The notes below the pieces were generated by a model. That model ran no database searches and was not told the DNA's origin. It worked only from the letters and a program-made list of their open reading frames with translations. From Xylaria sp. FL1777 (Eukaryota; Ascomycota; Sordariomycetes; Xylariales; Xylariaceae): a stretch of 64,000 nt of DNA. Positions 32,062 to 44,977 of this stretch are shown here, in pieces (within the stretch, counting starts at the first letter, position 1; each line of letters begins with the position of its first letter). The DNA is taken from contig MU400524.1 in the NCBI GenBank assembly GCA_022578965.1, positions 186,001-250,000 of the forward strand, in the 5' to 3' direction. The position numbers and the translations under genes are program-made.

Positions 32062-34847
32062 ATGATGAACTTATTTCTAACACGATATAAAGTCGCTGCG
32101 TTCCTCCTTGTTAGTCTTGTACTGTCTGTCCTTCCACAATACGCAGCAGCGCGAGCCGTGAGAGAATCCCGAGAAGATGCAGCCATTCCTCTCGCTGCAA
32201 CAACACGGGAGCGCATCGATCTGAATGCCGGATGGCGGTTCTCACGATTTACCACGAATCCAGATTCCCTTTCGTACAACACTTTGAAGAGCTGGATTCT
32301 CCCATCGGCCAATGACTTCATCAACGGGTCCAAACATCAACGTCCCTCAGGCACACCTCCGGGAAATAATGTTCAATATGTGAAAGCAGAGTTTGATGAT
32401 AGCAAATGGGAAGCTTTAAATCTGCCTCATGATTGGGCAGTCAAAGGTCCATTTAATGCTCCCGGGATAAGTGGTGGCATGGGCCGTTTGCCTTCAAATG
32501 GGGTGGGATGGTATCGTAAGACAGTGACGCTCACGCAGCAAGACTTGGAAAAGACGATTTTCTTGGATATCGACGGTGCCATGTCATACACTGCAGTTTG
32601 GCTGAACGGAAATCTGGTCGGAGGATGGCCATACGGGTATAATTCATTCCGTCTTGACCTTACACCTTATGTAAAAGAAGGCACCAATCAACTGGCCATT
32701 CGACTCGAAAATGCACTCAACTCGTCTCGTTGGTATCCCGGGGCTGGCATTTACCGAAATGTCTGGCTTGTTAAAGTCAATCCGGTACATGTACGTCAAT
32801 ATGGCACCCATGTTACGACCCCAACGGTATCGGCCCAATCTGCGACAGTCAATCTTGCAGTCGAAGTGGACAATACAGGTAGCACGTCACAGCAAATTGA
32901 CGTAACGACTGAAGTCCATCTGGCCGATTCTGCGACAGGAAAACCTACGGGAAATGTGGTAGCCAAGTTTCCTTCCAAATCTATATCGCTTGCGAAAGGC
33001 GCAACGCAGTCTATCGCCTCCTCCATCACAATAAACAATCCGCAACTGTGGGGACCACCACCAACACAAAAGCCGAACCTATATGTTGCCGTGACGACTG
33101 TAAGTGTTGCGAATGCCACAGTTGACACGTATGAGACGCCCTTCGGCCTTCGAACACTTACGTACGACCCGAACAAAGGACTCTTAGTCAACGGGGAATA
33201 CATCTACGTGCAAGGTACATGCAACCACCACGACCTAGGCTCACTAGGCGCAGCTTTCAACACCCGGGCCATGGAGCGTCAATTGCAGATTCTAGCAGAG
33301 ATGGGAACTAATGCTCTCCGAACATCGCACAATCCTCCAGCCCCTGAATTCCTGGAACTCGCCGATCGTCTGGGTTTCCTAGTATACGACGAGATCTTCG
33401 ACTGCTGGCAGACCGCCAAGGTAACAAACGACTTTCACCTGATATTCTCTGACTGGAGTGAGCCCGATCTCCGCTCCTTCATCCGACGGGACCGCAACCA
33501 TCCCTCCGTGATAGCATGGGGCATCGGAAACGAGATTCCTGAGCAGAGCAGCGCGACCGGTGGAACCATCGGCCAATCTCTGCGGGCGATAGTTCAATCG
33601 GAGGACCCTACACGGCCGACGACCGCGGCGTTGAACTCGGCCGGCGCAACCGCCGCTTTGGCGAACGTTTTAGACATTGAAGGCTTGAATTACCAAGGCG
33701 AGGGTCTAGGAACGTCGACGGGCTCATCGTTTCCAGCCTTCCACAGCGCGCAGCCAAACAAGATGATCTGGAGCAGTGAATCTTCGTCGGCCGTCAGCAC
33801 TCGCGGAACATACATCTTCCCCGTGACGAGTGCCAACAGCGCCACCGTAGGGACGGGTTCGGGCGGGAACTCCTCGGCTTTACAGGTCAGCGCGTATGAA
33901 CTTTACGCGACGAGTTGGGGGTCATCCCCGGACAAAGTTTTCGCGCAACAGGATAAATACGGCTACGTGGCGGGGGAATTCGTCTGGACGGGTTTCGATT
34001 ACATCGGGGAGCCGACGCCGTACGATACGTCTCGCAGCTCGTATTTTGGCATCGTTGACATGGCGGGTTTCAAGAAGGACCGTTTCTATTTATACCAAGC
34101 GCGATGGCGTGCCGACTTTCCAATGGCTCACATTCTTCCCCATTGGACCTGGCCAGATCGGGTAGGACAGGTTACTCCGGTTCATGTATTTTCATCCGCT
34201 GATGAAGCTGAACTGTTTGTTAACGGGGTATCGGCTGGTCGGAAGACGAGAGCCCAATCTTCGTGGCGCTTCCGTTGGGATGATGTGAAGTATCAACCTG
34301 GCGAGTTACATGTGGTAACTTACAAGGGTGGTAAGGAATGGGCTACAGACACGAAGAAGACGGTTGGTGCAGCGGCGAAGTTGAACGTATGACATTTCTG
34401 TTTCTCTCCCCTTTTGTAAGAGCCAGCAGCAAGTGCTGAACATGGAAACTTTCTGATTCCCGTCTCTCGACCGCTCGATTAACATATCTTCCGTATCGAA
34501 TCGTATATTAACCCGTGCACATATAGATAACGGCTGACCGCACTAATCTTGCTGGAGATGGGTACGACCTATCCTTCATCACCGTCGCAGTCGTCGATAC
34601 AAACGGTGATATCGTACCACAGGCCAGCAACAACGTCACATTTTCCATCAGTGGCCCCGGAAGGATCGTATCAACAGATAACGGCAATCCATCGGATTTT
34701 ACTGTCTTCCCATCTCCAAGTCGCAAAGCATTCAGTGGCCTTGTCCTCTCTATTGTTCAGGTAGATGCGGGGGCCTCGGGGAATATTGTTGTCTCCGCTA
34801 ATTCACCTGGCCTGCCCAGCACATCAGTGACTTTACATGCTGGCTGA
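32062..34847 (+). CDS. GH2 beta-galactosidase-type enzyme, secreted
   Basis: Two exons, join(32062..34386, 34527..34847), give 881 residues. A signal peptide (KVAAFLLVSLVLSVLPQYAAA) is followed by the GH2 sugar-binding domain (LNLPHDWAVKGPF, GVGWYRKTV), the Ig-like domain and the TIM barrel. The acid/base is E491 in WGIGNEIPE and the nucleophile is E573 in WSSESSSAVSTRG. RTSHNPPAPEFLELADRLG and FVWTGFDYIGEPTPYD are also diagnostic. A DUF4982-type domain (FSSADEAELFVNG) follows. The exon 2 frame then adds a beta-sandwich domain (DLSFITVAVVDTNGDIVPQA...GRIVSTDNGNPSD) standard for the family. Without splicing the 140-nt intron, translation ends five bases past the donor and loses it. Probably acts on galactan or galactoside side chains. 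Confidence 0.9.
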
Positions 34848-35331
34848 CCGACGCAGCTTAAAATATCTTGGATAGATGTATAGGTACACATAATTAATAT
34901 GTCTATGTCGTTATCACTATGCAATGTGTAACCATCTTCTCCTGAGCGAGCATTTATGCTCGATGTTGCAGACACTGCAGCCTAGTCGTGAAGCAGCATT
35001 ATTATAGAGTAAGTTACAATGCTTACAAGGAAGACGTCAAGGCCTAACTCGCGTATTCGTTTTCTGGAAGATGAAATAGGGGCTCACGAGAGAGCGCCAA
35101 GCCTATAGCTAGGTTAACACTCCAAACGCATGAGTAATTTCAACTAAGCTGAAATTAAAGTTATCCTTGACAGTCCAATACCTAATACCAGACGATGTTA
35201 CTCTGTAAATGAGTAACATGCATAGATGAGTTTGGTCATTGCAGTTAAAGGAGTGACGTGGAAGGTAGCAGTAAGCAGGCTCGAAGGTTGTGTGATGTCT
35301 CGTAAAACGTTCTCTTCATCTTGAAGGAATA
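34848..35331. other. Convergent 3' gap
   Basis: Between the 3' ends of the GH2 gene and the first Zn2Cys6 regulator. Nothing recognised. Confidence 0.5.
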
Positions 35332-38179
35332 TTACTTACTAGGCCAGTTAGTACTGATATGCGCATCCATTTCCATGCCCTTAGCAGACTCGACCCAGTT
35401 ATGCCAATCCATTGTCCCATCCAAATCGACATTCAAGTCCATCGGGTCCATGTCTACATCAGCAAAGACATTTGTGTTGGGATCAGCATCAGCCCAGAAC
35501 CAGCTAAGTAACCCACTGCTTTCAGGGTGCCCATTAGACCAATCAAAGGTACTGTGAGAGAAAGAATTAAACCGTGGCTCATTACTTATTGACTGATCAA
35601 GCGCCATGACGTCGGGTGTTGTCGAAGGTATAGACTCATGCATAGAAACAGGATTCGTAGGCGGATAGATCGATTGCGAGTTTGCGACACTTCTTATAAC
35701 ATTATGCGGATCCGGACCAGCAGAGTCGGGGAAGATTTGCGCTGAGTTTTTCAATTCAAAAGAATCAGGTAAGGTCTGCTGCTCTACCCTCGTGTACTCG
35801 CTAAACATTTCAGAGAGGCCTACAAGCTTGCGCCATCTTTCCCTGAATACATCAGCTGCAGCACTAGCAGAGACAGAACCAACAGTCGAGGGTAGAGGGA
35901 GCTTCTGATCATCAATCTCGAGTTGTCGTGCAGCTGATGCATCACTCCGTAATCGTCCAAGTTCATTATCTCGATGCTTTCGAGCTTTCAACATGAGCTT
36001 CTTTAGAGGAACCCAAGTCCGTAAATCCTTATCCAACTTCGATTTAGCCGGGATCAGCCAGGGGCTATGTAATGCGGTCCATGACCGGTCAACAATGGGT
36101 GACCACGGTCTACGGCATATCTCAATTAAGAGATAGACGATTGAATGCCAGTGGGTATATGTTTGATAGACCCAACGCCAATTGTGGCCAGCTTTCTCGG
36201 CATTCAAGGCATGATTGAACTCGGCAACTTCAATTGCCGCTATTAAGAGCTTGTTTCTTATTTCCTGGGAGAATTCTTCGCTAGGTGATGAGAAGAGGAC
36301 AGGTAGGTGAGTAAAAAGAGTCAACTTCGCGATAACAAGGCGGATGCTGACAACAATAACCCAATATGTGATGTTGCCCGGCTCCGTCGAGAACCGTAGG
36401 TAGCGTTCTTCTAAGATGGTGTAAATTGTACCTAAGAGACGGTTCTGTTCTTCGAGACTAATGCCAGGAGATACCAACTGCCTCGAAATATTGCTAATGT
36501 CCATCATGACGATAGGGGCAGTCATATCAGCAATGCCGTCACGCTCTGGTGGTGTCTCTTTCGTATCGATATCAATATCGTCATCGTTGATGTTCAAGGG
36601 CAACTTGGTATCAAAGCTACCAATCTGAATGGTGAAATCGGTGCCTTGATCTTCCGAAGCTCGCACATCAAGCGAACAGAGTGCATACCAAACTCGTCTT
36701 CGTAAATCGACCTCGAAGGGGGTGAGATGTTGGAAGTGGGTACCATCACGCTGTAACCCAAGGGACTGTGCCATGCGAATGACAAGGCCGGTCATCATCC
36801 AGATGAACCTTGGGCTTTCATGCAGACGGACTAGGAGCAAAAATATGGCAAAGGCTTGTACCAGTACTATATCAGGCTTGTTGAGGAAATCCGCTCTAGC
36901 AAGGGCATGCTCTAGTCCAAGTCGATATTTACGGGTGAGGTCGGTCTTTGTAGATCCAAAATTATTCAAGACCTTGGGATCGCGGTTGATGATAAGCGGG
37001 GTCGATATATGAACGGAGAAAACGGAAACTCACATCGTCGTCCTCCATCGATGCGATGGCAGCATAATAAATTGCAAACATCAATGCTTCCTGTGATGGC
37101 GACGTCGGAGTGCCATCGTTACCCCTTGAACGACGTGCCATCTTGTTTATTGTAGGCATATGGACAATTTGAACGATGAGATTGACATTTTCAGAGAAAA
37201 CATCTAAGAGAAATGGAACCTGGGAAGGTAAAGGATGCAACTCGCGGGGATCTGGTCCAGGTGGATTAAGATTATGTCGAAATAAAAACGCATGGCGGTC
37301 CGATGCTATTCGTTCAGTGTTATGTGTTGATGGAGAAGTACCAGACGGGTACTCGCCTTCCGAAGAATCGAGATCGGCTTCCGCGAGATGTTGTGCGTCT
37401 ATCTTAATTCCATCAAGCTGATACACCACAGTCAGTCACAGGAGAAGTCGGACTATATGTCACAGTTAAGACAAGCCTACCTCGTCGTTTACGCGCGACC
37501 AAAAGCCGCTACTCACATAACGACTACGGCCGCCATCTTTGAGCACCAGCCTACCAAACTGTGACTGAATGGTACCTCCCCCGGCAGTGAAGGATGTAGC
37601 CGTCTGATGATCACCATCACGGTCGTTGGTAGAGCTAGCAGGTGAGTTGCCTGTTGATGAGTTGGAAAGAGCATGAGCTTGCTCAAGCTGACTACTGAGT
37701 TCTTTAACTAGGTTCTCAAGATTTCGCAGTCTTTCCATGACTTGAACTGTGGGGGCAGCGGCCTGTGCCGATCTCTCTCCAGCTGCTGCATTATGAGCGA
37801 ATCGTTCCAGACGCCGAGCCCATCGCGGTGGTCGATCGGCAGACGGAACAACACAAGGAATACCAGCTCGTCGACAGTTGGAGCATGGTGACTCTTTATT
37901 GCAGCGGACTTTGCGAGACCGGCACACAACACAGCTACGCAGTCTTGGTGGCGCGGCGGTAGTAGTGGTGGTAGTGGCAGTGGCCGTGACAGGGGAGGTG
38001 GTATCAGATACTGCAGTAGACACGCAGGGCGGAGATGCAGCCTTAGCCGGAGATGGTCGTGCAGAGTTCGCGGTTCTCTCGGCCTCCGAAAATGAAGCTC
38101 CACTGTGACCGTTGTTGCTACTCTTTCCACCTCTTGGCCCAGGAGCCTTCGGCGAGGAGTCGGCAGCTTTATCTGTCAT
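35332..38179 (-). CDS. Zn2Cys6 transcription factor with fungal-specific TF domain
   Basis: Three exons, complement(35332..36972, 37034..37417, 37481..38179), encode 907 residues. A Ser/Thr/Ala-rich N-terminus (about 80 residues) precedes the zinc cluster CVVCRSRKVRCNKESPCSNC with the last Cys in RRAGIPC. A basic linker and a coiled-coil stretch (MERLRNLENLVKELSSQLEQAH) for dimerisation follow. The middle homology region includes FLLLVRLHESPRFIWMMTGLVIRMAQSLGLQRDG and LRRRVWYALCSLDVRASEDQG. The acidic C-terminus (DVDMDPMDLNVDLDG) may activate transcription. A nuclear regulator; its targets are unknown. It is head-to-head with the NAD(P)-binding protein (shared 803-bp region) and tail-to-tail with GH2. 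Confidence 0.93.
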
Positions 38180-38982
38180 GAGATGGCCGTATCTTCACGT
38201 GCAACAACGACGATACTCGGCAAATAACGATCGCTAGCTGTTACGCTTATCCTTTGTCATGCTTCGAATGCGTTTACAATTGAAGCCGATTAGAAGCTGA
38301 CGGGGTCTAAGACGCCTGCCTAACCGTGCTTTCTAATCAATCGCTAGATAAATATCGTATGCACCATCCGGGGATATCGATGTATCTTGTCAATCCTGCG
38401 GCTTACGTACTTAGGTATCTATTGAAGGATCTTACGTTAGCTACTCGCTGTGACCAGGGCGTGACCAAGTTTTTTAATTGGCCAGCTTCCTAGGTATGAG
38501 GCCGTTGCGAACACTTATGCTTGATTCAGTAGAATACGGGGCCAAGTACTAAACTAACGCTGGAGATCCCTGAGTCGGTCTGCCGGGGCAAGCCACCCGC
38601 GTTTTACTACTGCGTAAGCCACACGCCGGCATTCTCTCGCTCACCTCTTCTTGGCGACCGAAAAAAGAGCGAGCTATTCTTAGCTGTGTAGTTGTCAAAG
38701 GGCGAACGGATTAACGTCTTGGGAGAATTCACAGATAGACATCTAGTGACGGAATGGAACTGTTGCAATATATAAATAATCGACTCGCCAGTTTTTTGGC
38801 TGAGGAATTATCACATACTCATCATCGCAACCATCACTACAGCCACCACTTACGCATCACCGCATCGCCACATCTACACTAGGCCAGTCTTACAGACACA
38901 GACATCTCTGCAACATCTTCACGGCTCATCATTACACCACCATTTCAAACTCCTCATCGGTTCAATTTACATCATCAACATA
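38180..38982. promoter_or_regulatory. Divergent promoter region, regulator / NAD(P)-binding protein
   Basis: An 803-bp shared region. A TATATAAA-like box lies at about 38769-38777. A CA/TC-rich leader (CATCACTACAGCCACCACTT type) of roughly 180 bp runs up to the ATG at 38983, as in strongly expressed fungal genes. Confidence 0.5.
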
Positions 38983-39711
38983 ATGGCCAATGCTCATGTG
39001 GAAACCATTGCTTTCTTCGGTGCTAGCGGTGGAGTTGGCTTAGCAGCACTGAAGGAAACCCTTCCATCCGGCCGTCAATGTGTTGCCCTCTGCCGAAACC
39101 CAGCAAAACTCGCTGCCATTCTTCCTCCTGAGTCCAACCCTAATCTGAAGATAATACAAGGAAATGCCCACGATATCACCGCCGTGTCATCCTGCCTTCT
39201 GGCTCGTCCTGGCGTGCTTGTAGACCAGATCATCTCGACTATCGGTGGTGTTTTAATCATGTCCAAGATGACTATTGACGATCCCGAAGTATGCAGAAAG
39301 GGAATGGCCGTTCTGCTTGAAGCTCTCACCAAGCTTCGCGGCGAAGGTGCAATCGGAAGACCACACATAATTGCCTGCAGCACGACCGGTTTATCAAAGT
39401 TCGGCCGTGATATTCCCGTCGCTATGATCCCGCTTTATCACTATGGTCTTAAGGTGCCACATGAAGATAAAGTCATCATGGAAGAACGCTTGGTTTCGAG
39501 TGGAGAGAGCTTCACCATCGTCCGACCCAGCTTCATGGTATCCGAGAAGGAGACGACGAAAAAAGTGAGCGTTGGTATCGAAGATCCTAATACTGGACGT
39601 GAGTCCTCTGCGATTGGATATACCATCAGCAAACCTGATGCCGGCAGATGGGTCGCAGAGAACTTGGTATTGAAGAAAGAGCAGAAATATAACCAGAAGA
39701 TTGCCAGTTAG
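38983..39711 (+). CDS. NAD(P)-binding atypical-SDR/NmrA-like protein
   Basis: Single exon, 242 residues. The nucleotide loop FFGASGGVGLAAL (GxxGxxG) is right at the N-terminus, followed by CRNPAKLAAIL, the residue run IIQGNAHD after strand 3, and IISTIGG in strand 4. There is no clear YxxxK dyad; the matching region is IACSTTGLSKFGRDIP and FTIVRPSFM. This is the NAD(P)H-binding (atypical SDR a5) group, which includes oxidoreductases and redox-sensing proteins. Cytosolic. The neighbouring divergent regulator could control it. Confidence 0.85.
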   Translation: MANAHVETIAFFGASGGVGLAALKETLPSGRQCVALCRNPAKLAAILPPESNPNLKIIQGNAHDITAVSSCLLARPGVLVDQIISTIGGVLIMSKMTIDDPEVCRKGMAVLLEALTKLRGEGAIGRPHIIACSTTGLSKFGRDIPVAMIPLYHYGLKVPHEDKVIMEERLVSSGESFTIVRPSFMVSEKETTKKVSVGIEDPNTGRESSAIGYTISKPDAGRWVAENLVLKKEQKYNQKIAS

Positions 39712-40414
39712 TACTCCCATCTCTTTTCCCTTTTGGAAGCTGTGTACTCTTCGTTTCCCTCGGGATCCTTGAGAGCAAGTCTTTAACCCGACTTTGCACT
39801 ACCTTACGCAGTCTATGCAACTTGATTTTCAGGTTTATAATAGCTGATCTTATCTCATAGTGATCACAACATAATTTGCGACCCTAAAAGCGACATAGAA
39901 TTGGGCTTATTTCCGTCATCTGGTTCTCTGGGGATTCAGGACAACCCAACTTTTTCTTGTTTAGATATTAGACTCTCGGAAGCTTGGGCATTCAGGGGAA
40001 TTACTGTCTCTTTTATTTCATATCTGTATAGGAATCTAATTATTGTACCACAGCCCATTAATACGAATATCAACATATAAATGATGTGACGGAACCACAT
40101 TAGTAATTAAGCATAAGGTGACCTTCTACCATTCGTCCTCCACCTTCGATTTCTGTTCTTCGTTATCCGCCTTCCGCTTTCCGACTTCCGTCTTCCGTCT
40201 TCCGTGTCACATACACCGGACCACACTTAAACAGATCAGTATTTTAGGTAGCTGGTAATATAAAGGCATATGTTTCCCAGGGATTCTTTAATTGAATTAG
40301 CGATCATAAATTGTTGTTGTATTATCCTGCCTAATCTGCCTGATATACCCCGAGACATACTCAGTCACAAATAGCGGACAACTCCATTCTCTCCCCTTCC
40401 TTATTCCCCTCACA
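39712..40414. other. Intergenic; CTTCCG-rich tract
   Basis: No gene. A run of CTTCCG/TTTCCG units is found at about 40170-40205, upstream of the dioxygenase. Confidence 0.5.
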
Positions 40415-41909
40415 ATGCCTGCTCGTATAAACCACTCTCCGGTTTCTGAAAGCGAAGACTTGCTTGATTTAAATTTATTAATTTCCGAAAATGGCTTCCT
40501 ACCAATCAAACAACCTCTCAACCGCTTACCTGACTCTTACTATCAACCATGGGAAGAAATAATGGATGAACTACCAGTATTATTGAAAGGAAAAACTATT
40601 AGGAAAATAGTTGATAATCTGGAAGTCCTCAAAACCGCCAGGCTAGACACGGAAAGCGAATGGCAACGAGCGTATGTGATTCTATGCTTCCTAAGTCATG
40701 CTTACATTTGGGGCGGTAACATCCCTTCAGAAGTGTGTATCTCCACAAATAAGAAATTCTTCAAACTGACCTTTTATAGATTCTACCACCTTCAATCACA
40801 ATACCATTTCTTCAAGTTTCGGATTATCTCGACCTTCCACCAGTGGCAACCTATGCAGCTCTCAATCTGTGGAACTTTAGCAGCCCAGGAGAGGACTTCA
40901 CAGATCTAGACAGTCTGAAAGCCTTACACACCTTCAGCGGAACTGAAGATGAATCATGGTTCTATGTTCTATCAGTGGCCGTCGAGGCACGTGGAGCTCC
41001 TATTCTCCCCTTAATGCTTCAAGCAACAGACGCCATTAAACACAAAGACTACGAAACAGTCACCAATGCTTTGAATAGTATGGTCACCTGCATCAGGCAG
41101 TTAATACAGCTATTAGACCGAATGTCCGAGAAATGTGATCCAATGGTATTCTACTACCAAATTCGACCTTTCTTAGCCGGGACAAAAAATATGGGCGCTG
41201 CCGGCCTTCCTAACGGAGTTTTCTACGATGAAGGCAACGGTATTGGCCACTGGAAGCAACTCAGAGGTGGTAGTAATGGACAAAGTTCTTTGATTCAGTT
41301 CTTCGACTTGATTCTAGGCATCGACCATACTTCTACCAACAAACACCAGACGCCAAAAGGCAGTCATAATCTTGTAAAAGCAGCTCCCAGCGAGTTAAGT
41401 TTTCACGAGGAGGTTAGTATGAAATGTCAGCGAATATACGCATCATGCGTCACTGCTAACTGTCTACTCAGGTTCGTCTTTACATGCCTGGTCCACATCG
41501 GAAATTCCTCTCAAGCGTGTCTCGACTGGACAACATCAAGGATTTCGTACATTCGGCCCCCAAATCTCCTGCACAGCAGCAACTTTGTCAATCCTACCAA
41601 GCCGCTACGGAAGCATTTGGAGACTTCAGACAAGCCCACATGAAAATGGTGACCCGATACATTATTGTGCCATCAAGAAAATCCGGTCTCTCTTCCTCTT
41701 CAGGGATGAACTTGGCCATCGCCTCCTTACAGTCAAGTAAAGGGACAACGACTCAACTTACTGGGACAGGGGGAACAGATCTGATACCGTTTCTAAAAAC
41801 TACCCGTGATGATACATACCGAGCAGGGTTGACAATAGCGTCTCATGACATCTCTATCATCAAACCACGTATATCGGTGGATATGACATATAAAGGGCTT
41901 ATATCTTAG
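40415..41909 (+). CDS. Indoleamine 2,3-dioxygenase family protein
   Basis: Three exons, join(40415..40732, 40780..41412, 41472..41909), give 462 residues. Recognisable blocks are SHAYIWGGNIPSE/ILPPSITIPFLQVSDYLDLPPVATYAALNLWNF, GTEDESWFYVLSVAVEARGAP, IRPFLAGTKN, LPNGVFYDEG, and GDFRQAHMKMVTRYI with His373 as the proximal heme ligand. The C-terminal fingerprint is GTGGTDLIPFLKTTRDDT. The family opens the indole ring of tryptophan to N-formylkynurenine, the first step of kynurenine/NAD synthesis. Ascomycetes often have several paralogues with weak activity, so this may be specialised. Cytosolic. A Zn2Cys6 regulator follows 455 bp downstream on the same strand. Confidence 0.92.
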
Positions 41910-42363
41910 GTAATTTCCATTATCATCTGACTTAGAACGGTTAGGATCGGGACGGAATATACACATAGACTACGGTCAGACTATGGCGTCCATTGGGACG
42001 TCGTCTTTGTCTACCTATCACGCCTAAAAGGACCCAGATTATAGATCTTATACTTAGCGTCGATTGCGATAGTTCCCGAGATCATAGATCCCTTAGGTAA
42101 AAATTATCTGAATTTCAGTCATCCTTAGCGTCATCGTAGCTTAGCCAAGACAGAACATCCGAGTTCCGATATCCGCCCCGTCATCTCATCCGATACACAT
42201 TCGTCCGAGCTATTAATTATCATATTCTTTTGAAGTGTCAAAATCGACAGCTTCAGGAAACGCAACTTATGACTAACTCAGGCTATATTGATTGAATAGG
42301 ATACAAGACTCAATTGCCTTCCACGTGTTACCCTTATAGGAGATTCAGTCAGTGCAATTCGAA
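41910..42363. other. Intergenic, promoter side of the regulator
   Basis: Short gap between co-oriented genes. No specific motif recognised. Confidence 0.5.
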
Positions 42364-44977
42364 ATGAACGGCTTACCATCTCTTCGCGAGAGGGTCTCTC
42401 AAGCCTGTGATACTTGTAAACAAAGAAAAGGTGAATATTTTAAACTAATTCCAGCCTTGAAGGATAGAGGACAAAAATCCATACATCACTGTATTTCATT
42501 ATATTAGTGTCAACCTTCCATATAATCATCAGATCGTCAATTAACTCTTCTCACCAGTAAAATGTGATGGAAAAACTCCCTGCAGTTACTGTAAAAAACG
42601 TCATCGGGAGAAAACATGTCACTTTTCCCCTTCCACCCGACGCCGTCGCCGTCATTCCGAAAACTCGGCACGGAACTCTACTACATCTCCGTCCGTTATT
42701 GCTCCTCCGTCCAGTATCCGATCCACTACTCCAATTACGACATCTACACCGACAGTTCCGATACCATCCAGCACACGCATATCCCCTACTTTGACACGTC
42801 ACAGTGATGTTTCAGCTGAGGAAGAAGCCGAAGTCCCTCGTGACGCGCGTCTCATCTGTGATGCTCAAGGAAGACTGGGTAGGACTTGATGATCAAAATA
42901 GATAGCAAAAGACTTTAAACTAATATACTTCGTGTTTAGTCTTCATAGGCGACTGTGCGCCACTCTCTTTATTCCAGACAGTTCGCCAAATTGTGACGTC
43001 TAGGGTAGATCCTCATGCCTTCGCTCCGGAGACCAGTCGAGTCTCCATGCTCGAAAACGTCAGTTCCGAGGGTCTTGTGCTGCTTGCTCCAACGGGAGAA
43101 CTAGAAATCGATCAATCATCTGTACAACGGTTGGTGACCACCTTCCTCACTGTGGTAAGTCCAAACTTCCCAATATTGAAATCATCAAGCTACCTAAGCC
43201 ATTCGCTTGACATTCACCCTAACTCTAATCGACCCTCTTCTGTGTCTGACGTGCACTAGACAAGTGGTCTAGTCGACTTATTCGACAATGACACACTAAC
43301 CGACGAAATCCGGTCTTGGGCAAATCAATCAGAGCACACAGTAGACGTGACATCAGCAGTACATTATTTAGTCCTAGCCATTGGTTCACAATCCGAAGAT
43401 GAGCAGATAGCAACCACATACTTCCTCCGCGGGAAACATCTAGCACTGTCCACGCTAGCAGGAAATCTCAGTGTTGGGACTGTCCAATCTTTCCTACTGA
43501 CGACATTATACATGCTTCGGTCCTGTCAGATCAACGCAGCGTTCTTATTCTTCGGTTCGACACCCACCCTTCAACCACCCCATGGAAGATGGACAGCACT
43601 AAGGTACTAACAAGATGTACTATATAGGCATTGCGGCACGAGCTGCCTATGCAATCGGACTTCATCGAACAGAGATAAACTCTCGCTTCGGTTCCGAGAT
43701 TCATACCCGAAGGTATACAACGCCCTCCTCCCTTCCTTTCCCCCCTTTCCCTCCCTCCAAAGTTAACCCTGTACAGAGACCGCCTCTGGAAAAGCATCCG
43801 CGTCCTAGACCTCTACCTAAGTATATCAATGGGTCGACCCCCAGCAGCCTCAGACGCAGATTGCACGGTAGCGTATCACAGCGCGTCAGGAGACGGAGGC
43901 GAGCAGTACGACTTGCTGAATGCCTCCGTGCAGATCCTCTCGCTCGTCGAAGGCATCGTGCAGGAAGTGTATTCGCGACGGAAGATCTCACTTCAGCTCA
44001 CCGAGGGGATATCGCGTCAACTCCGCGACTGGTCGAGCAGATGGCTATCGGCGCTTCTTCGTGCCAGCAGGGGCCAGGATAGTCACGAAAGGGCAGGTGC
44101 GTGCCAGGTCTTGTCCTCGTATTACTATGCCGTGATGCTCGTGTCGCGCCCGTTCCTTATGTACGAGCTCTGCAAACGACTTCCGGAGAACGCGGCGGCG
44201 CATCCGCGTCCAGCAACAGAAACCAGCGGCTCGGGGCGCGCGAAACTCGCAAATGCGTGCATCGATGCCGCGACGCTCATGATCGGGGCGATATCGGAAT
44301 TCGTATCGCAGGGACCACAAGATAGACGCATGCCTCTCCTCGTGTGCGTTACTCATTCCATCCGATCCTTATGAACACCCTACTGACACCCTCCCAGCTC
44401 CTGGCTCTTCGCCTCATCTCTGGTTGTCAGCGTAGGGCATCTATCGAATTTCGGGAGAGCGCTGGAAAAGCCCGCCGAGACATCCATAAGCGCGCTGGAG
44501 TACTTCGCGACGCAAGACCTGCACGCCTCGTCGTACGCGCAGATAGCGAAGTCGCTGCACCGCTGCGCACAGTCGTATCTGGCGAGACAGGACGCGGAGG
44601 ACCGTCGGCGGATAACGGAATCGTCGACGCAACTTTTCGGGCTTGTGCCGAAAAACCACGCTTCAGTCGGTGCTCATAGTCACGGCTACAATCATAGCCA
44701 TGACCATCCGAGCACAGCTCAAAATCTAGAAACAAGAGTGCCCAATCATGGTGAGCCGGCCGGGCTAGAATCGAGTCCATGGACATCCGAACCATTCGAC
44801 GATTTCGACCCGTCCATCTTTTCTTTCAGCGAGTCGCATACCCCGATAGCCGATCTTCGCCCTCCACAAGGCCATGGATACCTACACGAAGGTAGTGCGG
44901 ATCAGGTTTTTGGGGCGATGAACCTTTTCCCTCTACTCGATGGGAATGGACATATCGATTTAGCGCATCTGCTATGA
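42364..44977 (+). CDS. Zn2Cys6 transcription factor with fungal-specific TF domain
   Basis: Seven exons, join(42364..42430, 42558..42878, 42940..43154, 43260..43554, 43628..43712, 43777..44343, 44398..44977), give 709 residues. The zinc cluster is split by the 127-nt first intron: ACDTCKQRK on exon 1, then KCDGKTPCSYCKKRHREKTC on exon 2 (spacing C-x2-C-x6-C-x6-C-x2-C-x8-C). A Ser/Thr/Pro-rich linker precedes the regulatory homology domain (SFLLTTLYMLRSCQINAAFL, IAARAAYAIGLHR, DRLWKSIRVLDLYLS, MGRPP). The C-terminus is acidic (DDFDPSIFSFSES). The acceptor at 43627 was chosen because it keeps frame and follows a perfect CTAAC branch. It may regulate the adjacent dioxygenase, but that is inferred from position alone. 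The GC-rich exon at 43.8-44.7 kb throws up several false antisense frames. Confidence 0.92.

Noticed and set aside
43701..44356. Antisense frames of about 100 codons opposite the second Zn2Cys6 gene
   Set aside because: They mirror a GC-rich coding exon of a confident gene.
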